Shown one piece after another: positions 38,501 through 62,800 of a stretch of 64,000 bases of DNA. The translations under genes were made by a program, and so were the position numbers. Location: positions 3,097,501-3,161,500 of the forward strand of contig NC_088179.1 in assembly GCF_028769735.1 (NCBI RefSeq). The letters run 5' to 3'. The DNA comes from Zonotrichia leucophrys gambelii. Taxonomy: Eukaryota; Chordata; Aves; Passeriformes; Passerellidae. The notes under the pieces were generated by a model, which made no database searches, was not told the DNA's origin, and saw nothing but the letters and a program-made list of their open reading frames with translations. Each line of letters opens with the position of its first letter. Position 1 is the first letter of the stretch.

Positions 38501-41500
38501 CAGAAAAAAGAGTAAAAGCCATCACATCCAATTCACTCTGTGCAACGACCAGAATCGATTCTAAGACACTTAGTGTTTAAATTAATGGCTGTAAGTGATT
38601 TATCCCCTGTGTAATTTTGGCAAGATACAATTGTACACAACACTAATGGTTTGTCATTCAAAATTGGATTTGTTAAGTCTGGTTCTCAGCTTTTCAGCAG
38701 ATTCTGATTGCTCTTTCTCCATTCATAGCTCTCAGAGCTTTTTGAGTTCACAAAAAGTGAAATGCTAAACCTATCCAAACCCACTTTCCCTGCAGAGCTT
38801 GCTTGTGCTAGCAGCAGTTCTGTGAATAACTAGCTCCAAAGCTTCTAATCAGCCTCGTGGTTCAGACAGGAATCCAGCCCTGCAAAATGTGAAGTTTATG
38901 ACATTTATATGGGCAAAGATTCCATTTGCTATCACCGTGTAAATGTGCTGAGCACATCACTTCCAGGCAGGGACTCGTGGCCAAGGAGCAAGCAGGGTGG
39001 GACAAGGCAGGGGAAAGGGGGAAAGGAAACTGCTGCTGCTCACTGAGGCACACACAGAAGGACCAGAGTCCATTCTGACACAGCCTGAGAAGTCCACATA
39101 TGGACTTCTGCTCTCTGGAGCCTCACAGGGTTGACTGGAGGACTTTTCTCCATCTTTTTTTGACAGCAGTTTGTAAAGAGCCAGAAATACCAACAGAAAA
39201 CTATCATAAATTCTACCTCTTTTAAATTACACCTCCCTCCCCACCAAAATAAAAAAAAAAAAAAAAAAATCAGGGATTATGCCAATGAGGAGCTGGGGAC
39301 ATTACAGTACTGCAAAGAGACAGGAGGCCCTGAATGCGAAAGAAGACGAGCCCCAGCACAGTAATTCTAGAATAATGCTTGTTCCACCAAAATATATGAG
39401 AAAATACTTATAAGCCCAAAAGGGCAGCACTGGAAGGGTAAAGAAACAAAATCAGCTAAAGTAAAAAGCTAAATCAGAGGGATCAAGTAAAGACATATTG
39501 CTGATCTGGCATCTCACTAGACAGGCACTATTTATTTTGAATCTTCTCATGCTGTGGGAGATCCCTCCTGTAATTCCATGTACTGGAATGTTGTTTGTTG
39601 GTTGTTGTTTTTGTGGCAGCAAAGTCTTAATTCCCAAGCCTGCTCAGAACTAGATTAACAGCTGTGAATTCCATTTGTGTAACAGAGCAACCTGCCTAAA
39701 TAGTTAAATAAGCTTCACAAACCATGTGATTTTGTAATAGGGCTTTATTCTGACCTTGCAGTGGTAGAAATCAAATTATGGCCAGAACAACTACCTCCAC
39801 TGCAGTTTTCTTGAGTACAAACCTGAGAGGAATCAGCGTCACATTAGGAACATTTGTTAATTAGAACAGAGCCATGATCAGTTTTGAACAACTTCAGCAG
39901 GACATGGCACCCTCAGGTGTCTGTGAACAGTCCTTGTGGGTCTATTCCAAACACTAACTGACATTTCACATGGTGAGAAGTATTCTAGATCTGATGTGGG
40001 AATTCCACAACTCCCAAATCCTCCTCACCCCACCCCACCCCAGCAGGTCTTAACTAGGACTACAAGTTCTGTTAGTTCCAATAAAGGAAACCTAAACACC
40101 CACTTGATAACTTACTCATGGTTATATGCCCCTTGTATTCAGGTTTAGATAACTAAATGGTTAAGATGTATTATTTCCCACATTCAGTTTCAAATTCTTG
40201 CAGTTTTCTCTGTTTCCCAGTTCCCTGCCTTTGTCATTTCATTTCCTGCTTCAATGGAAGAAGAAAATTACTGTATCAGAGAGCACAAGGTTCTGAGTTA
40301 CCAAAGCACCTCTCATATGCTTGGACAAATACTCAGTTATAACACAACTCTTTTCAGTTATCCAAGAAATTCTGCTCTTCTATATTTACAACATAAAATC
40401 TTCCTTGATTTTTTAACACATCACTTGCCCCTAGTTTCTGTCAAAAGATATTAATTCTGCATAAGATAGATTAATTAACACTCTGAGACAAAGCAATTCA
40501 GTCTTTCAAATGCCTGAACAGCAGAGAATAATTATAATGCAAAAGTCTTCTCTGACTTCAGCAGCAGAATCACTAAAAACCTAAAAATTTTAAGAAAGTG
40601 ATTTTTGCATCTGAGCTGTCTAATTTTCAATCTGCTGTGATTCATTGAATGCAAAGACTTCCAATGTGAAACTTCAGCCTTTGTTTCAGCATTTTAAGGT
40701 TTTTCAGTTAACTTTTTCATCATTTCTTTACTAAACACTAAGTAAATGACACTGTGAAGGTACAGAAGGCTTATGTGCCTTGTTCCTATGTGCTATATTC
40801 CTATATTTCACACTGTAGGTGTTTCACCAGCCTCACTGGTTATCACTGATAGTGGAAAAAGGGAAGCACAAGTATAAATAGAGATATTTATTATGGTATT
40901 ATGGTATTTATAAATGAGAGATACTTTCAGAGACAGTTTTGAATTAATTTTTTCAATAGGGTCTTCCTCTTGCATGCATAGTAATTTTTTTCCACAGTAA
41001 TGTTTATATACAAGAAACAAAATTTCATACTTAGAGTAACACCTGAGATGCTAAATTAATCACAATTTGAGATTGTAGAAATTCTCTTTAAAATTGAGAC
41101 TTCATGATGAGACTGGAGCTTCACTGAGAATTAAGACAGCAGGATCAAAGACTCAGTGTGAGAAATACCAAAGCCAGAGCTCTCCATTTAACTTTAAATT
41201 TCTATCTTGTACATACTCCATCTGATAATGTGTTGCCAATTAAAACTATGAACAAACTCTTCAAAGCAGTAGAAGCTTAACTACATGCTCCAATTCACAT
41301 CATGTGAGAAAAATGTAACACAAATTAATGTTCTAAACTTCCATCTACACCATCTAATGCACACCTTGGAACATTCGCAAGGAATGAAAGATGCTCCTGA
41401 ACTTTCATTTTACGTTTGTGCTTGAAGCTGCCAAGTTTTTAACAACCCTGCATTGCTAAGTATGTTTGAAGTTGCAGAAAGATCTCTTTCACAAAATTGC

Positions 41501-44500
41501 CAAGTGAATAGATTTAATTTTTATCCAGGAGATCCAGTCCTGGTGGAAAGCCTGAGGAGCATTGGTACCAGCTGTCATTTGTGATCTCTCCTGTGCTCAA
41601 CCATCCCCATCTTTGGTTTTGCAGAACACAGAAACTGCATCTTGACCTAAGCTGCAGGGCTTTAGTGTTTCCAAAGTCACAAATTTTCACTTCCCAACAG
41701 AAACAAAATCCTAAAGGACCTGATGTCACCAGCTGCCGTTCCCTCTATCCCTGCAGTGAACAGTCACCCAAAAATATGTGCATGCAAGAAAGCCAGGCTG
41801 AGGGTCAGCAGAAGAACAAACTGAAATTGCTGAAGTTTATCCTTCTCAATTAACTCTCTGATCATGAAAGTTCAGACAGGCTCCCAGGAGTGACCAACTA
41901 CAAAAATGAAAAACCCTAACTGCAAAGGAGGAGAGGGCTTGTGCTATCACCAGACTGTCAAGTTCTTAATATCAAAACTCCAACATCAAAAATAAGTATC
42001 TGCAAAAATTTTTAGCATTTCCTGCTCATGGAAAGCATTGATTTGGAATTCCTGTAGTTACACTCTACCCTGACTGGCTCAAGGATATGTTTTACAACTG
42101 AAAGGTGAACACAATTTCAGTGAATTACACACAGGATCTAACCTGTCCACCGTGCTGATATTATTTTTACAGATATGTTAACTCTAGCTAGATGATATAT
42201 TCCTCATTAAAAGAAAAAACAATCTATATGTCTAGGAAGAATTAATTCTAAGATTATTTTTGTTAGTCTCCTGATGATTGCTCTGCTGTATAGATTAATG
42301 TTTAATGTGTAATTTGTCTTATCCATGTTACTTTGTACTGCTCACGTATTGAGCTCCTTGGATAAAACTTGCCCCATGGTCTGCTCAGTCCACAATATAA
42401 ATAACAATAATTGATTCACAACATTTCCCATTACACAGGCTGGCTATTAATGATTAAGCCTTTTATGGCATGCAGTTCCACAGGCTCTACATGAACAAAT
42501 GGAGCACCAAGAATGATATTTAACATTTGCTTTTATGATGGTTTTCTTGGTAACACCATACAGGGAGTGGTCCAGCACCTTTTATAAGCTCCATGACTCT
42601 TCGCTCACAAGACTCCTTCTGCACTGTTGGTGCCATTTTGCTGCTTAACAGCTGCAAATTTTGCCTGACATTATGGTTATCAGATTTGGACTGAAGTCAC
42701 CTTAGCAAGACAGCTTCTTGTACTGTTATTTCATTGACAAAACAGAGGTGTCATGTAGAAAAGAAATCTTTAAGAGAAAATTGAACTATAAAGTGTGATG
42801 TGCTCCTACAAGGTAAATGGAGCACCAGTGGTCAGTGACCTGGACTGTCCAGCTGGAGACACAGAGACACACAGAGATCTCGGGGGGGTTTCTGTGGAAT
42901 TACATCCCTAAATCCTTCTTTAAAAAACCCAGTCAGAGGCAGTGACTACCCCTGGTTGTTTGGGGTTTTTGTCTGTTTGTTTGGAACAGGCAGGAAGCTG
43001 CTGGTACCTTCTGCTTCCAAGGCTGAATAGGCATTTCCCACCAAACAGTAAACAGAGAAATGTTTGAGTAACCTTTGAAAGTAGGCTGAAGTAGCTTCTA
43101 TGCCAAATCAATCACCTGTTGTGGTGACTGGAATTCTCTCTCTCTAGTTTCTTCTTTCTGGTTTAACATTTTGAATCCTTCCCTTATCACTCAATTTAGC
43201 AAAATAGGGTAGAGAATTTTGGTTTATTAAAAATAATAAAATATTACTTCTTTACACCATGCAGAGGATGGTTAGTTCTTCAGATGGGAATTAATGGTAT
43301 TCAAGTACAGATAATGCTTACACAGGGACAGTTCTGTGCACACACAAACCTTTGGAGCAGATGTTTTGATGGTAATTTAATCACCTCAGTCTTAAATCTT
43401 TTCTTGGGCTCCTAACTGTTCAGTGAATCTGGACCTCAATATCCTAACTAAGAGCATTCCAGGAACCAAAATCACAAGATTTTGCCACTGGGGCACTTTC
43501 CTAAACACAAATGCAGCTGCTCCTCCCTTTTGTGAATGCTGGATTCTGCACTCTATCAAACTTGTACCCTCTGGAACAAGGACCACAGAGGGATTTGCTG
43601 AGGCACTCAGTAGCCAACCATTCTTTTTCTCTGGTTTTCACATTTTTTCCCTTTCCTGCCACTATCAGAGCAAAAGCAAATTTGCAAATCTTAGTGTGAG
43701 AGAAAAATATTGTTTTTAAATAGCACTATCTTTCTCAGAATGTAAACCTATTAATTCTCTTTTATGAGATTTCTCCTCTAGAGTCTCTTCTGAGATAATT
43801 TTCTTTTATTTGTCAACTTCCTAACTGTAGAATATTGCCAGTGTCATGCTGCCAAACTAATAGGTGAGAACTTGCTATTCTCAAGTTCTCAATTTTTCCT
43901 CTGTAAATTGATATTTATCAGTCCTAAATTAAAAAGCAAAAAGAGCTCATAAAACAGAGCTATTGTAAAACAAAGTCCCCAGTGTTTGCTTATTCATTTC
44001 AGTAAGATTTGTTCCAGTGGGCTAATTAAGTGTGGACTCTAATAAGAACACCCAGGCAATCTTTAAGCACTTGGCCATTCTCACACAGGAGCAGTGCCTG
44101 ACCTTGCAATCAGTGGATTTCCTCTACTGTAAAACCTTACTCATTAAGGAGGTTCTGGAAGTGACCCTGGGTGTCTTTCTGACTAACAAACATCCCAGTA
44201 TAAATGAGCACAGCTTCACTGAGGTTATTATTCACTGATTGATGAAATTGCTTTGTGATCCTGATTAAAATTAGCATTCCTCTAATCTAAAGGCATGCTG
44301 CAAACTATAGGTACCTCTTGGCAAACTGAGAAGTACAGAAATAATTTCAGGAATAGCCACCAGGATGGTTAAAAGATGTGTTCTGAGAAAGGCCTCAGGT
44401 GATCAATAATAATTTTGTTCCTTGCTGAAGTTCTACTTCTTACCATGCACTTGCGATCATCCACCCCAGATAAATCCTCCTCAAACTCCTTTCCTACATC

Positions 44501-45312
44501 AAATTCCATGATGTAGTTTCTAAAAGTGCTTAGTGTTTTAATGATCATATGATCTCCGTTCTGAAGGATTTCTTTGTCAGGCTTTAGCAAGTTTGCTATT
44601 TTTCTTACAGCAACATTTACATCTGAAAAAGAAAGAGAGTTATTTTTATCCAGAAAGTCTTCCAAAAGAAGAAGCTTGTTGCTTCTAGGGAGAACTGAAA
44701 TGAACAAAGATAAATAGATGTCCAAATCTTTCAAACCAGCCTTCCCATCCAGAAAAAGGATGGAACCTAATTCTTATAGCTTAAATAACTTAATGTTTCA
44801 ATTTTCCAATTATGTGAAATCTATAAAAAATACCATTTGTATTTGACAGTTAATAAGGCCTCTAATATTTCTGCAGAGATACTAACACAACATCAAATAC
44901 AAACACACAAAATTGCATAAAGTACTACACTGAATCTTTATTAAATATGAAAATTTTACTGCTTTTAAAATTATAGGAAATTCTTTTATGTTTGGAATCC
45001 ACTACATACCTCCTCAAGCTATGTAGTTTAATGTCTGTTAATGTAAGCTTCAAAATGCTAAAAGGTAGAGGCTGCTTAAGGCAAAACAATTTTGCTTAAG
45101 GCAATCCTTAAAGTGCGTTTCTGAAAAGAAATACTTCTCACAAAAATGACTTATGGCTGTACAAGAAAAAATAGATTCACATAAAGAATAAGAAAGGTGG
45201 CATTGATTATTCATACAAGAAGTTTGAAGGGAACCTTACCCAGTGCTTTCAGATACTCCTCAAAATTGTCATTGCTGACCATTTTCCAGTACCCATTGAA
45301 GTCTGCAGGCAT
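29470..45312 (-). CDS. RBP1: RBP1, cellular retinol-binding protein I (4 exons)
   Basis: The joined exons 45312-45240, 44622-44444, 32847-32746 and 29523-29470 (73+179+102+54 nt) encode 135 residues, the same length as human RBP1. The protein is a cytosolic retinol/retinal chaperone that delivers substrate to LRAT and retinol dehydrogenases. The translation matches RBP1 closely: [64 protein letters not shown] and the C-terminus CKQVFKKVQ. Both retinol-contacting residues are intact (Lys41 and Gln109 counting Met, i.e. Lys40 and Gln108). Intron 2 is 11.6 kb and holds two unexplained candidate exons. The gene is flanked by NMNAT3 upstream and RBP2 downstream, all on one strand. Confidence 0.97.
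29933..29949. repeat. (CA)n microsatellite in RBP1 intron 3
   Basis: Eight CA dinucleotides. Confidence 0.8.
30790..31445 (-). mobile_element. LTR-like element in RBP1 intron 3, minus orientation
   Basis: On the minus strand it begins TGTTGGGGAAGATGAAACAG. Its far part holds two copies of GCAATAAA within an approximately 42-base tandem repeat (30,860-30,945), followed by pyrimidine-rich U5-like sequence. The 5' end is sharp at 31445; the 3' end is uncertain and no duplication could be assigned. An open frame runs from near the LTR start to 31190, reading [20 protein letters not shown] and onward. Confidence 0.6.
32746..32847 (-). CDS. RBP1: RBP1 coding exon 3
   Basis: The acceptor is TTGTCAG|ACC and the donor CTG|GTAAGA. 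The exon is 102 nt, encodes [10 protein letters not shown] through WIEGDEMHL and keeps Gln109 (mature Gln108). Confidence 0.97.
33726..33816 (-). other. Candidate unassigned exon X2 in RBP1 intron 2
   Basis: A 91-nt open stretch has acceptor TTCTCTTAG|GAA and donor AAG|GTAGAC. Its first base completes the codon left by X1; it then reads [18 protein letters not shown] and ends AQAFYK in phase 0. X1 plus X2 is 168 nt (56 codons) with no stop, and RBP1 exon 3 begins in phase 0. Not recognised as a known family; an NxT glycosylation sequon is present in each exon. Confidence 0.3.
34284..34360 (-). other. Candidate unassigned exon X1 in RBP1 intron 2
   Basis: A 77-nt open stretch has a good acceptor (pyrimidine-rich, CCCTTCAG|TGG) and a good donor (CAA|GTATGT). 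It reads [18 protein letters not shown] and continues with NNRTVSPK. It starts in phase 0 and ends two bases into a codon. I do not recognise the protein. RBP1 exon 2 also ends in phase 0, so it could be spliced in frame with RBP1, or belong to a nested minus-strand gene. It could also be chance. Confidence 0.3.
36042..36448. repeat. AT-rich array with flanking direct repeat in RBP1 intron 2
   Basis: About 350 bases of TA-rich DNA contain repeated tagtcactatagt and its inverse. It is bordered by near-identical tcaccagttctaataatact (36044-) and tcaccagtatcaataatact (36425-). Confidence 0.75.
37110..44443. other. RBP1: RBP1 intron 2, left-hand remainder up to exon 2
   Basis: No CR1, LTR or supported exon recognised across about 7 kb. 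A poly(A) run of about 20 bases lies at 39,250-39,269. Confidence 0.45.
44444..44622 (-). CDS. RBP1: RBP1 coding exon 2
   Basis: The acceptor is TTTTTCAG|ATG and the donor ATG|GTAAGA. The exon is 179 nt, ends in phase 0 with DDRKCM and carries Lys41. Confidence 0.97.
45240..45312 (-). CDS. RBP1: RBP1 coding exon 1
   Basis: It encodes [16 protein letters not shown] and onward to the first base of codon 25. The donor is G|GTAAGG. No upstream ATG lies between the TATA box and this start. Confidence 0.96.
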
Positions 45313-45427
45313 CCCTGCTCCAGGTGAATGTCAAAATCACTGCCTCAGAACTGTGGGTTGATTCTGCACCCCACAACTCACTGCCTTGCTTTGTGGCAAG
45401 TTGGGACTCTGGTTTCTTTTATCTCTT

Positions 45428-45434
45428 TTTTATA
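45428..45434 (-). promoter_or_regulatory. RBP1: RBP1 TATA box
   Basis: TATAAAA on the minus strand about 116 bases upstream of the RBP1 ATG. It predicts a transcription start near 45,400 and a 5' UTR of about 90 nt. The surrounding 400 bases are not GC-rich, so no CpG island is visible here. Confidence 0.65.
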
Positions 45435-45666
45435 CCATGGAGCTATGCAAGTCCTTCTAATCCGATTATTGCTGAAGTGCTGCTTTTAAATCCTTCTACA
45501 AGGCTGAGCCTTTGAGATTTCTACCATGACAGCAGGATGACTTGATTTAAAACAAATGAAATATTCACCTTTCATATCACTGTGGAAGGAAATCCGTTTT
45601 AACCATATTACTCTTCATTCTTCCTGCCACTCAGAAAAAAAATACAAGCCATCCAAACAGTTTTAG

Positions 45667-45721
45667 TTTGGGATATTAGCCAAAGCTATAAAAGTTTGGG
45701 ATATTAGCCAAAGTTATAAAA
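45667..45721. repeat. 28-base tandem duplication upstream of RBP1
   Basis: gtttgggatattagccaaag followed by ctataaaa is repeated immediately with one base change. It lies about 240 bases upstream of the RBP1 TATA box and contributes two further TATAAAA-like strings on the plus strand. Confidence 0.8.
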
Positions 45722-46279
45722 ATGTGTCTTTTTTGAGCCAAATTCTTCTTCTTGAATAGGTTTCAGCTACTTTATGCTTTCTTCCAAGAAAACAATCGTA
45801 CAGACCCTTTCAGTCAAAGCCATTTGTGTCTGGTATTCCTTTAAGTTGTTCCACGAGCTCCTGAATCCTAAAGAACCACCCGTGGAAGCTGCTTGGCCAG
45901 CTGGGGGCTCAGAAGCACCACTTAGGTGGAAACTTGTACTGGGAAGCAGTGGTTGCTCTGTACAGTGATAAATGCTACATCACTGCTACATGAATACTTG
46001 CAGTTGAGGAGCTCTGAAACACAGAGTTTTACACTTCATAGAGTTCTGGATTCTCTGAAAGTGACTCCTGTCAGAAATGAGACACTCAATCAGCATAACA
46101 GGCAACCAGCAGAGAGGAGCATGGATTTTCCCCACTAACATCAGAGCTCAAGCACTGAGCCTCACAGATGTTTGCATATGGTACAACTGAACCCCTACTG
46201 GATATTTTATCTACTCTGGGGCTTTGGCAATTGCTTCTTCTTGAGAAGACTCTGGAATCGAGAAGAAAAGAAACCCACT

Positions 46280-46994
46280 TGTCTTAGGTTGCAATGCAAG
46301 AGGTAACCAGAAGTGTGTGTTCTATCACCATCTGTTAAAACCAGGTGGGGCAGTTTTCTTTTAACTCTCCCCCCAGCCAACCCTCCCTCCAGGAGATCTC
46401 TGCTGTCCATGGCCACTGAGCGTCCCTGCAGGGCTGATCCAATCCCAGCATCCCATGGGGAGATGCTCCGCCCAGGGGAGCAGCCAAGCATTCCTCCCTG
46501 AATCCAATCTGAGCCTGGCACAGCACAGCAGCCTTTGCCCTCTGCATTGCCAGAGGAGCAGCTTTCTGCTGCCCTGCATGGCCAGAGGGAGCCCAGGCCC
46601 ATCTGCAGCAGCCCTGGAGCTGCAGAGGAAAACTCCCCCCTTGTGCAGGATCCCTGCTGCAGCAGAGCCACAGCTGGCACTGCAGGAGGGCTGAGCCCCC
46701 ATGGATGGGGCTGGGACACCCCCTGACACACAGGGGGGCAGCTCCTATTCTCACTCTGGCAGTGTTTTCGTACTACTACATTGTATTTTCATTTCCCTAT
46801 TAAGTTGTAGTTTTTAGTTTGTTTTTTAAAAAATTATTATTATACATATTAGTAAAGAACTGTTATTCCTATCCTTCTATCTTTGCCTGAAAGCCCCTTA
46901 ATTTCAAATTTATAGCAATTCAGAGGGAGGGGATTTACACTTTCCATTCCAAGGGAGGCTCCTGCCTTACTCAGCACACTTTCAAACCAAGACA
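46280..46994 (+). mobile_element. LTR-like element between NMNAT3 and RBP1
   Basis: It begins TGTCTTAGGTTGCAATGC and ends CCAAGACA, giving terminal TGTCTT...AAGACA inverted bases, 715 long. The interior is GC-rich and then AT-rich, as in ERVL-type LTRs. The flanks CCACT and CAGCT are only a weak 5-bp match. The long ORFs over 46,207-46,754 follow from GC content. Confidence 0.65.
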
Positions 46995-47340
46995 CAGCTT
47001 TAAATGTGGGGATGAGGACTGCCTGTCATTTGAGAACCTGGAGCCTTAAAAGTGGCAGAAGTAGCATGTGCATTTTTAAGGGCTTGCATTGAAGCAAGAT
47101 TAATTTCCATGTCTTGGCCAAATCGCCAAAAATCAAAAAAGTTATTCAGGGCCTTATAAAGTCAAAGTTTAGAAGCAATATATATTCAAACGTATATCTC
47201 TCTCTCTCTCAAGTTATGGTTCATTGTATTTTGCTGGTTTAGAACAGTAAGGATTGCAGAATTACAAGGTAGGAAAGTACTGTATTTGACCCTTAAATCA
47301 TATTTATTGACTTACTGAAATTATTGAAATACTAAGAATA

Positions 47341-47369
47341 TTTATTGTGAAGATCTCCTTGTTTTTATT
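47341..47369 (-). terminator. NMNAT3: NMNAT3 poly(A) signals
   Basis: Minus-strand AATAAA hexamers occur at 47369-47364 and 47346-47341, 101-124 nt after the stop codon. Confidence 0.6.
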
Positions 47370-47469
47370 TTCACAAAGAAGCTGTTCAATTTCAAGAAAT
47401 TTTGGAGTTTCCCTTCATTATTAATAAGAAACAACTTTCTCAAGAGATTTACATGACACAGTGCAGGAA

Positions 47470-59824
<12,355 letters not shown>

Positions 59825-59836
59825 TACAGCTCCTTC

Positions 59837-62800
59837 CTGAAGAAAAAAAAAAAAAAAAATAAAACAAAAACATGAGAAAGAGGAGTCTGCCCTTGGTTCC
59901 TGAACTAAAAGGAGCTGTTTCCAGGGCTGGGTGTTCCTGGAGTATCAGTGCCGTGTCCAGAGATCAGTCCTGTCCCAGCATTCAGACCCTGCTCAGGAAC
60001 ACAGATGCTCCTGGATATTAATTAGGAAAACAACAATACATTCTGCTTCCCCACACACAGACATGGCTACAACATACTTCTAGAAATTTACATTGCTATT
60101 ACTAAATCCTGACAATTTGTTTTTACTTCTTTTTAATTTTTAACTTGCTTTTATTAGCGAGAAAGGTTTTGTTCTGTCTTTGTAGCCATTGATAATGTTG
60201 GTATCCGCAGGCCTGCTACAAAAGCAAATTTTATTTTTAAAGTAACTCCTTTCAATGAACCTTTGCAACATGTGACAAATCCTCATGTGCAACACCCAGT
60301 CCTGCAGTGTGACTTCCCGGGAGCTGGGCAGGCAGCACTGGGGGCTGGCAAACGCTTCCTGCCAGGTTATCAGCATGGGCATGGGGGGCTCCTCTGCTGG
60401 ACTGCAGAGCAATGGGCAGGGCACCTGCAGAGGGAGCACAGCTGTGTCAGGAAATCTGCACGGCGTTAAAAAGCTGTGAGGAGCCTTGCAGGGGCATTTA
60501 CAAAAAACCCTCTCATAATTTGGTTAAACTGTCAGTCGTCTACTAAAAATGTAGCAAAAATCAGTTTAAATCCACTGTGCTTGGAGCTATTTACTTGCAT
60601 AACTCTTTTTAAAACTAATCCAGAATACAACTGGCATGATAAAAACAAGTGTGTCCCACATCCATGTCTGCAAATCCAAAGTCTTTTCCTGGAATTTGAA
60701 ATCTCTACATTGCTCACACCTGTATATCATACAAACACCACTCTCCTCCCTTCTCTGGCCTCCAGCCCCCCCATCAAACAGAATCTTCCTGCAGGAGACA
60801 CCTGCATCCCAAACTTCAGAACCCAGCCCTGGGATAACAGACCGAACCCAGCACAGATTGTGTGTTCTCATCAGCCAAATCTCAGTCTCCTTATGCATTG
60901 TAGCTGTAGCTCAAAGCTCACTTCTTGTAGTTACCAGTTCTTACAGTCCCTTTTTCCCTCTCCCCTTTCTCTGACTTAGAACAATTTAATAATAATGGTG
61001 AAATCCATGCCAAGTCCATGTTTTATAGCTGCCAACCCAATCAGTTCATTTATGGAGGATTTACACCTGAAGACTGGGACTGTACCATGGAACAGCACTC
61101 AGTGCACCAAGTAACAAGTGTTAATATTGTCATTTGTGACTTTTTCAACCTTTGACATTTGAACATTTTTACTGAGAAAATCCTTTGAAGTATTAAGTGC
61201 TATCTGTACCTCCAACATCTAGTAATGAATACAATGGTTTTATAATGTTTTTATTCTGTTTTCCTCATTTCTTATCATACTAGGGGAGACATACTGGGGA
61301 GAAAACACTTGGCTGTAGAGCCACTGAAAGACAGGAACAGTTTTATGGTCTGTGATGGGAGCAGCTGGAGGAAGTTCCTTTCACTGCATCCTGCTCTCTC
61401 CTCTGCTTTACCATCCCTGTGCAAACACAAAAACTCACACATGAAAAATCTATGCAAAATGTATAGCTTCTTTATTGAGAAAAAACCAAAACTGTTCTTT
61501 TGTTCAGTATCAGCAGTTCTGTAAATGCATCTCCATTGGATGGGGGAAGGTGTTTCTGCCCTGAAACTGAGTAAAACATCAGCACCTGGATGGAGCATTC
61601 ATTGCTGGCTCACAGCCCTCCCATGCTCCCTCCTGTTCTGATCAAGTGCAGTTTATATTTCCATAGCTGTTCCTTTATTTGTCATCTCAACTGAATGATT
61701 GCTTTTGCTTTCCTTTTAATTCTACACATTATTCCTCACCTGAAACAAAGGTGTTGGACAGTTTTATACCCTTACTCATTTATACCCTGGAAACTCCAGG
61801 GAAAGACTTCAACCTGTGACTTTTAGTGATAACCAGACATACTGACAATGGAAATTCAAAAATAAAACCACCACCACTACCAAAAAAACCCAACAAAACA
61901 AAACCAAAACATAAAACAGAAAAAAAAAAAACCACAACAAACCAAGATTGTACTTATAGAAAATAAACACATTGAAAAGCATCTCACAAGGTGTTATACA
62001 TCTAGAAACTCATAAACACCCTATATATATATATATAAACACCCTATATATATAGGGTGTTTGTGTATATATTTTAATGTTTGTTTATATATTTTAATGA
62101 TTGTGTTTGTGTTTGTTTATATATTTTAAATATATATATTTATTTTTAAATCAGTGTTTTTATTTTTACTATCCCCAAATATGGTGCACCCTACACCTAT
62201 TTGACAGGTCCAGGACAACTTTTAGTATTTGAAACAAAACTTTCTGATTCAGTTGCTATCTCAGCTGGTATTAATTAGTAGGGGGGCTTCAAATCATTAG
62301 AACACCTTACTCAAAGTAACAGAAAAAAAGGACAGTAAACTGATTTTTCAGCTAAGCTGCCTTGAGCAATCCAACCCTGGGGGAAGTTTAGACACAGAGT
62401 CTGTGTGCCCTGCTCTGGGCCCGTGTTCCAGCAGCCCTTGGCAAGCAGTGCATTCCCAGAAATGCCAGTCTGCAGCTTGGGAAGCTTCCAACAACAGGGC
62501 CATGGTGTGGCAATGCAGAAAAGGGCACTCACCTCCAGATGGGGAGGCCACACTCAAGCCATAGAAAAAAGGTTTGATGATGGACAAAGCATCATGATTT
62601 TCATTTGATAGTTCCTGCAAGTTCTGTCCCTGGTGCCTGTATTCCTACAATATGTCAATAACAGATGATGTTACAGATGACCACACTTAAGTTCTGCTGA
62701 AAGTCAGTAATTAGAGCCATATCTGATTAATTATCAGCAGCAGAATGGAGTGCTGCAGCACAGTCTGATTCATGAGCTGTTAAATTAGTAAACTGGAGAA

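Noticed and set aside
41514..41729. Cysteine-containing minus-strand ORF in RBP1 intron 2
   Set aside because: No signal peptide, no family match that I can recognise and no clear splice sites.
29470..45312. CRISPR arrays, operons, tRNA or rRNA genes anywhere in the window
   Set aside because: The genome is vertebrate; no such structures were seen.
46207..46754. Overlapping ORFs up to 174 codons
   Set aside because: They lie in the GC-rich part of the LTR-like element at 46280-46994, open in five frames.
60476..60979. 167-codon plus-strand ORF upstream of NMNAT3
   Set aside because: Longest frame at the right end but without recognisable domains, and a minus-strand frame overlaps it; most likely chance.
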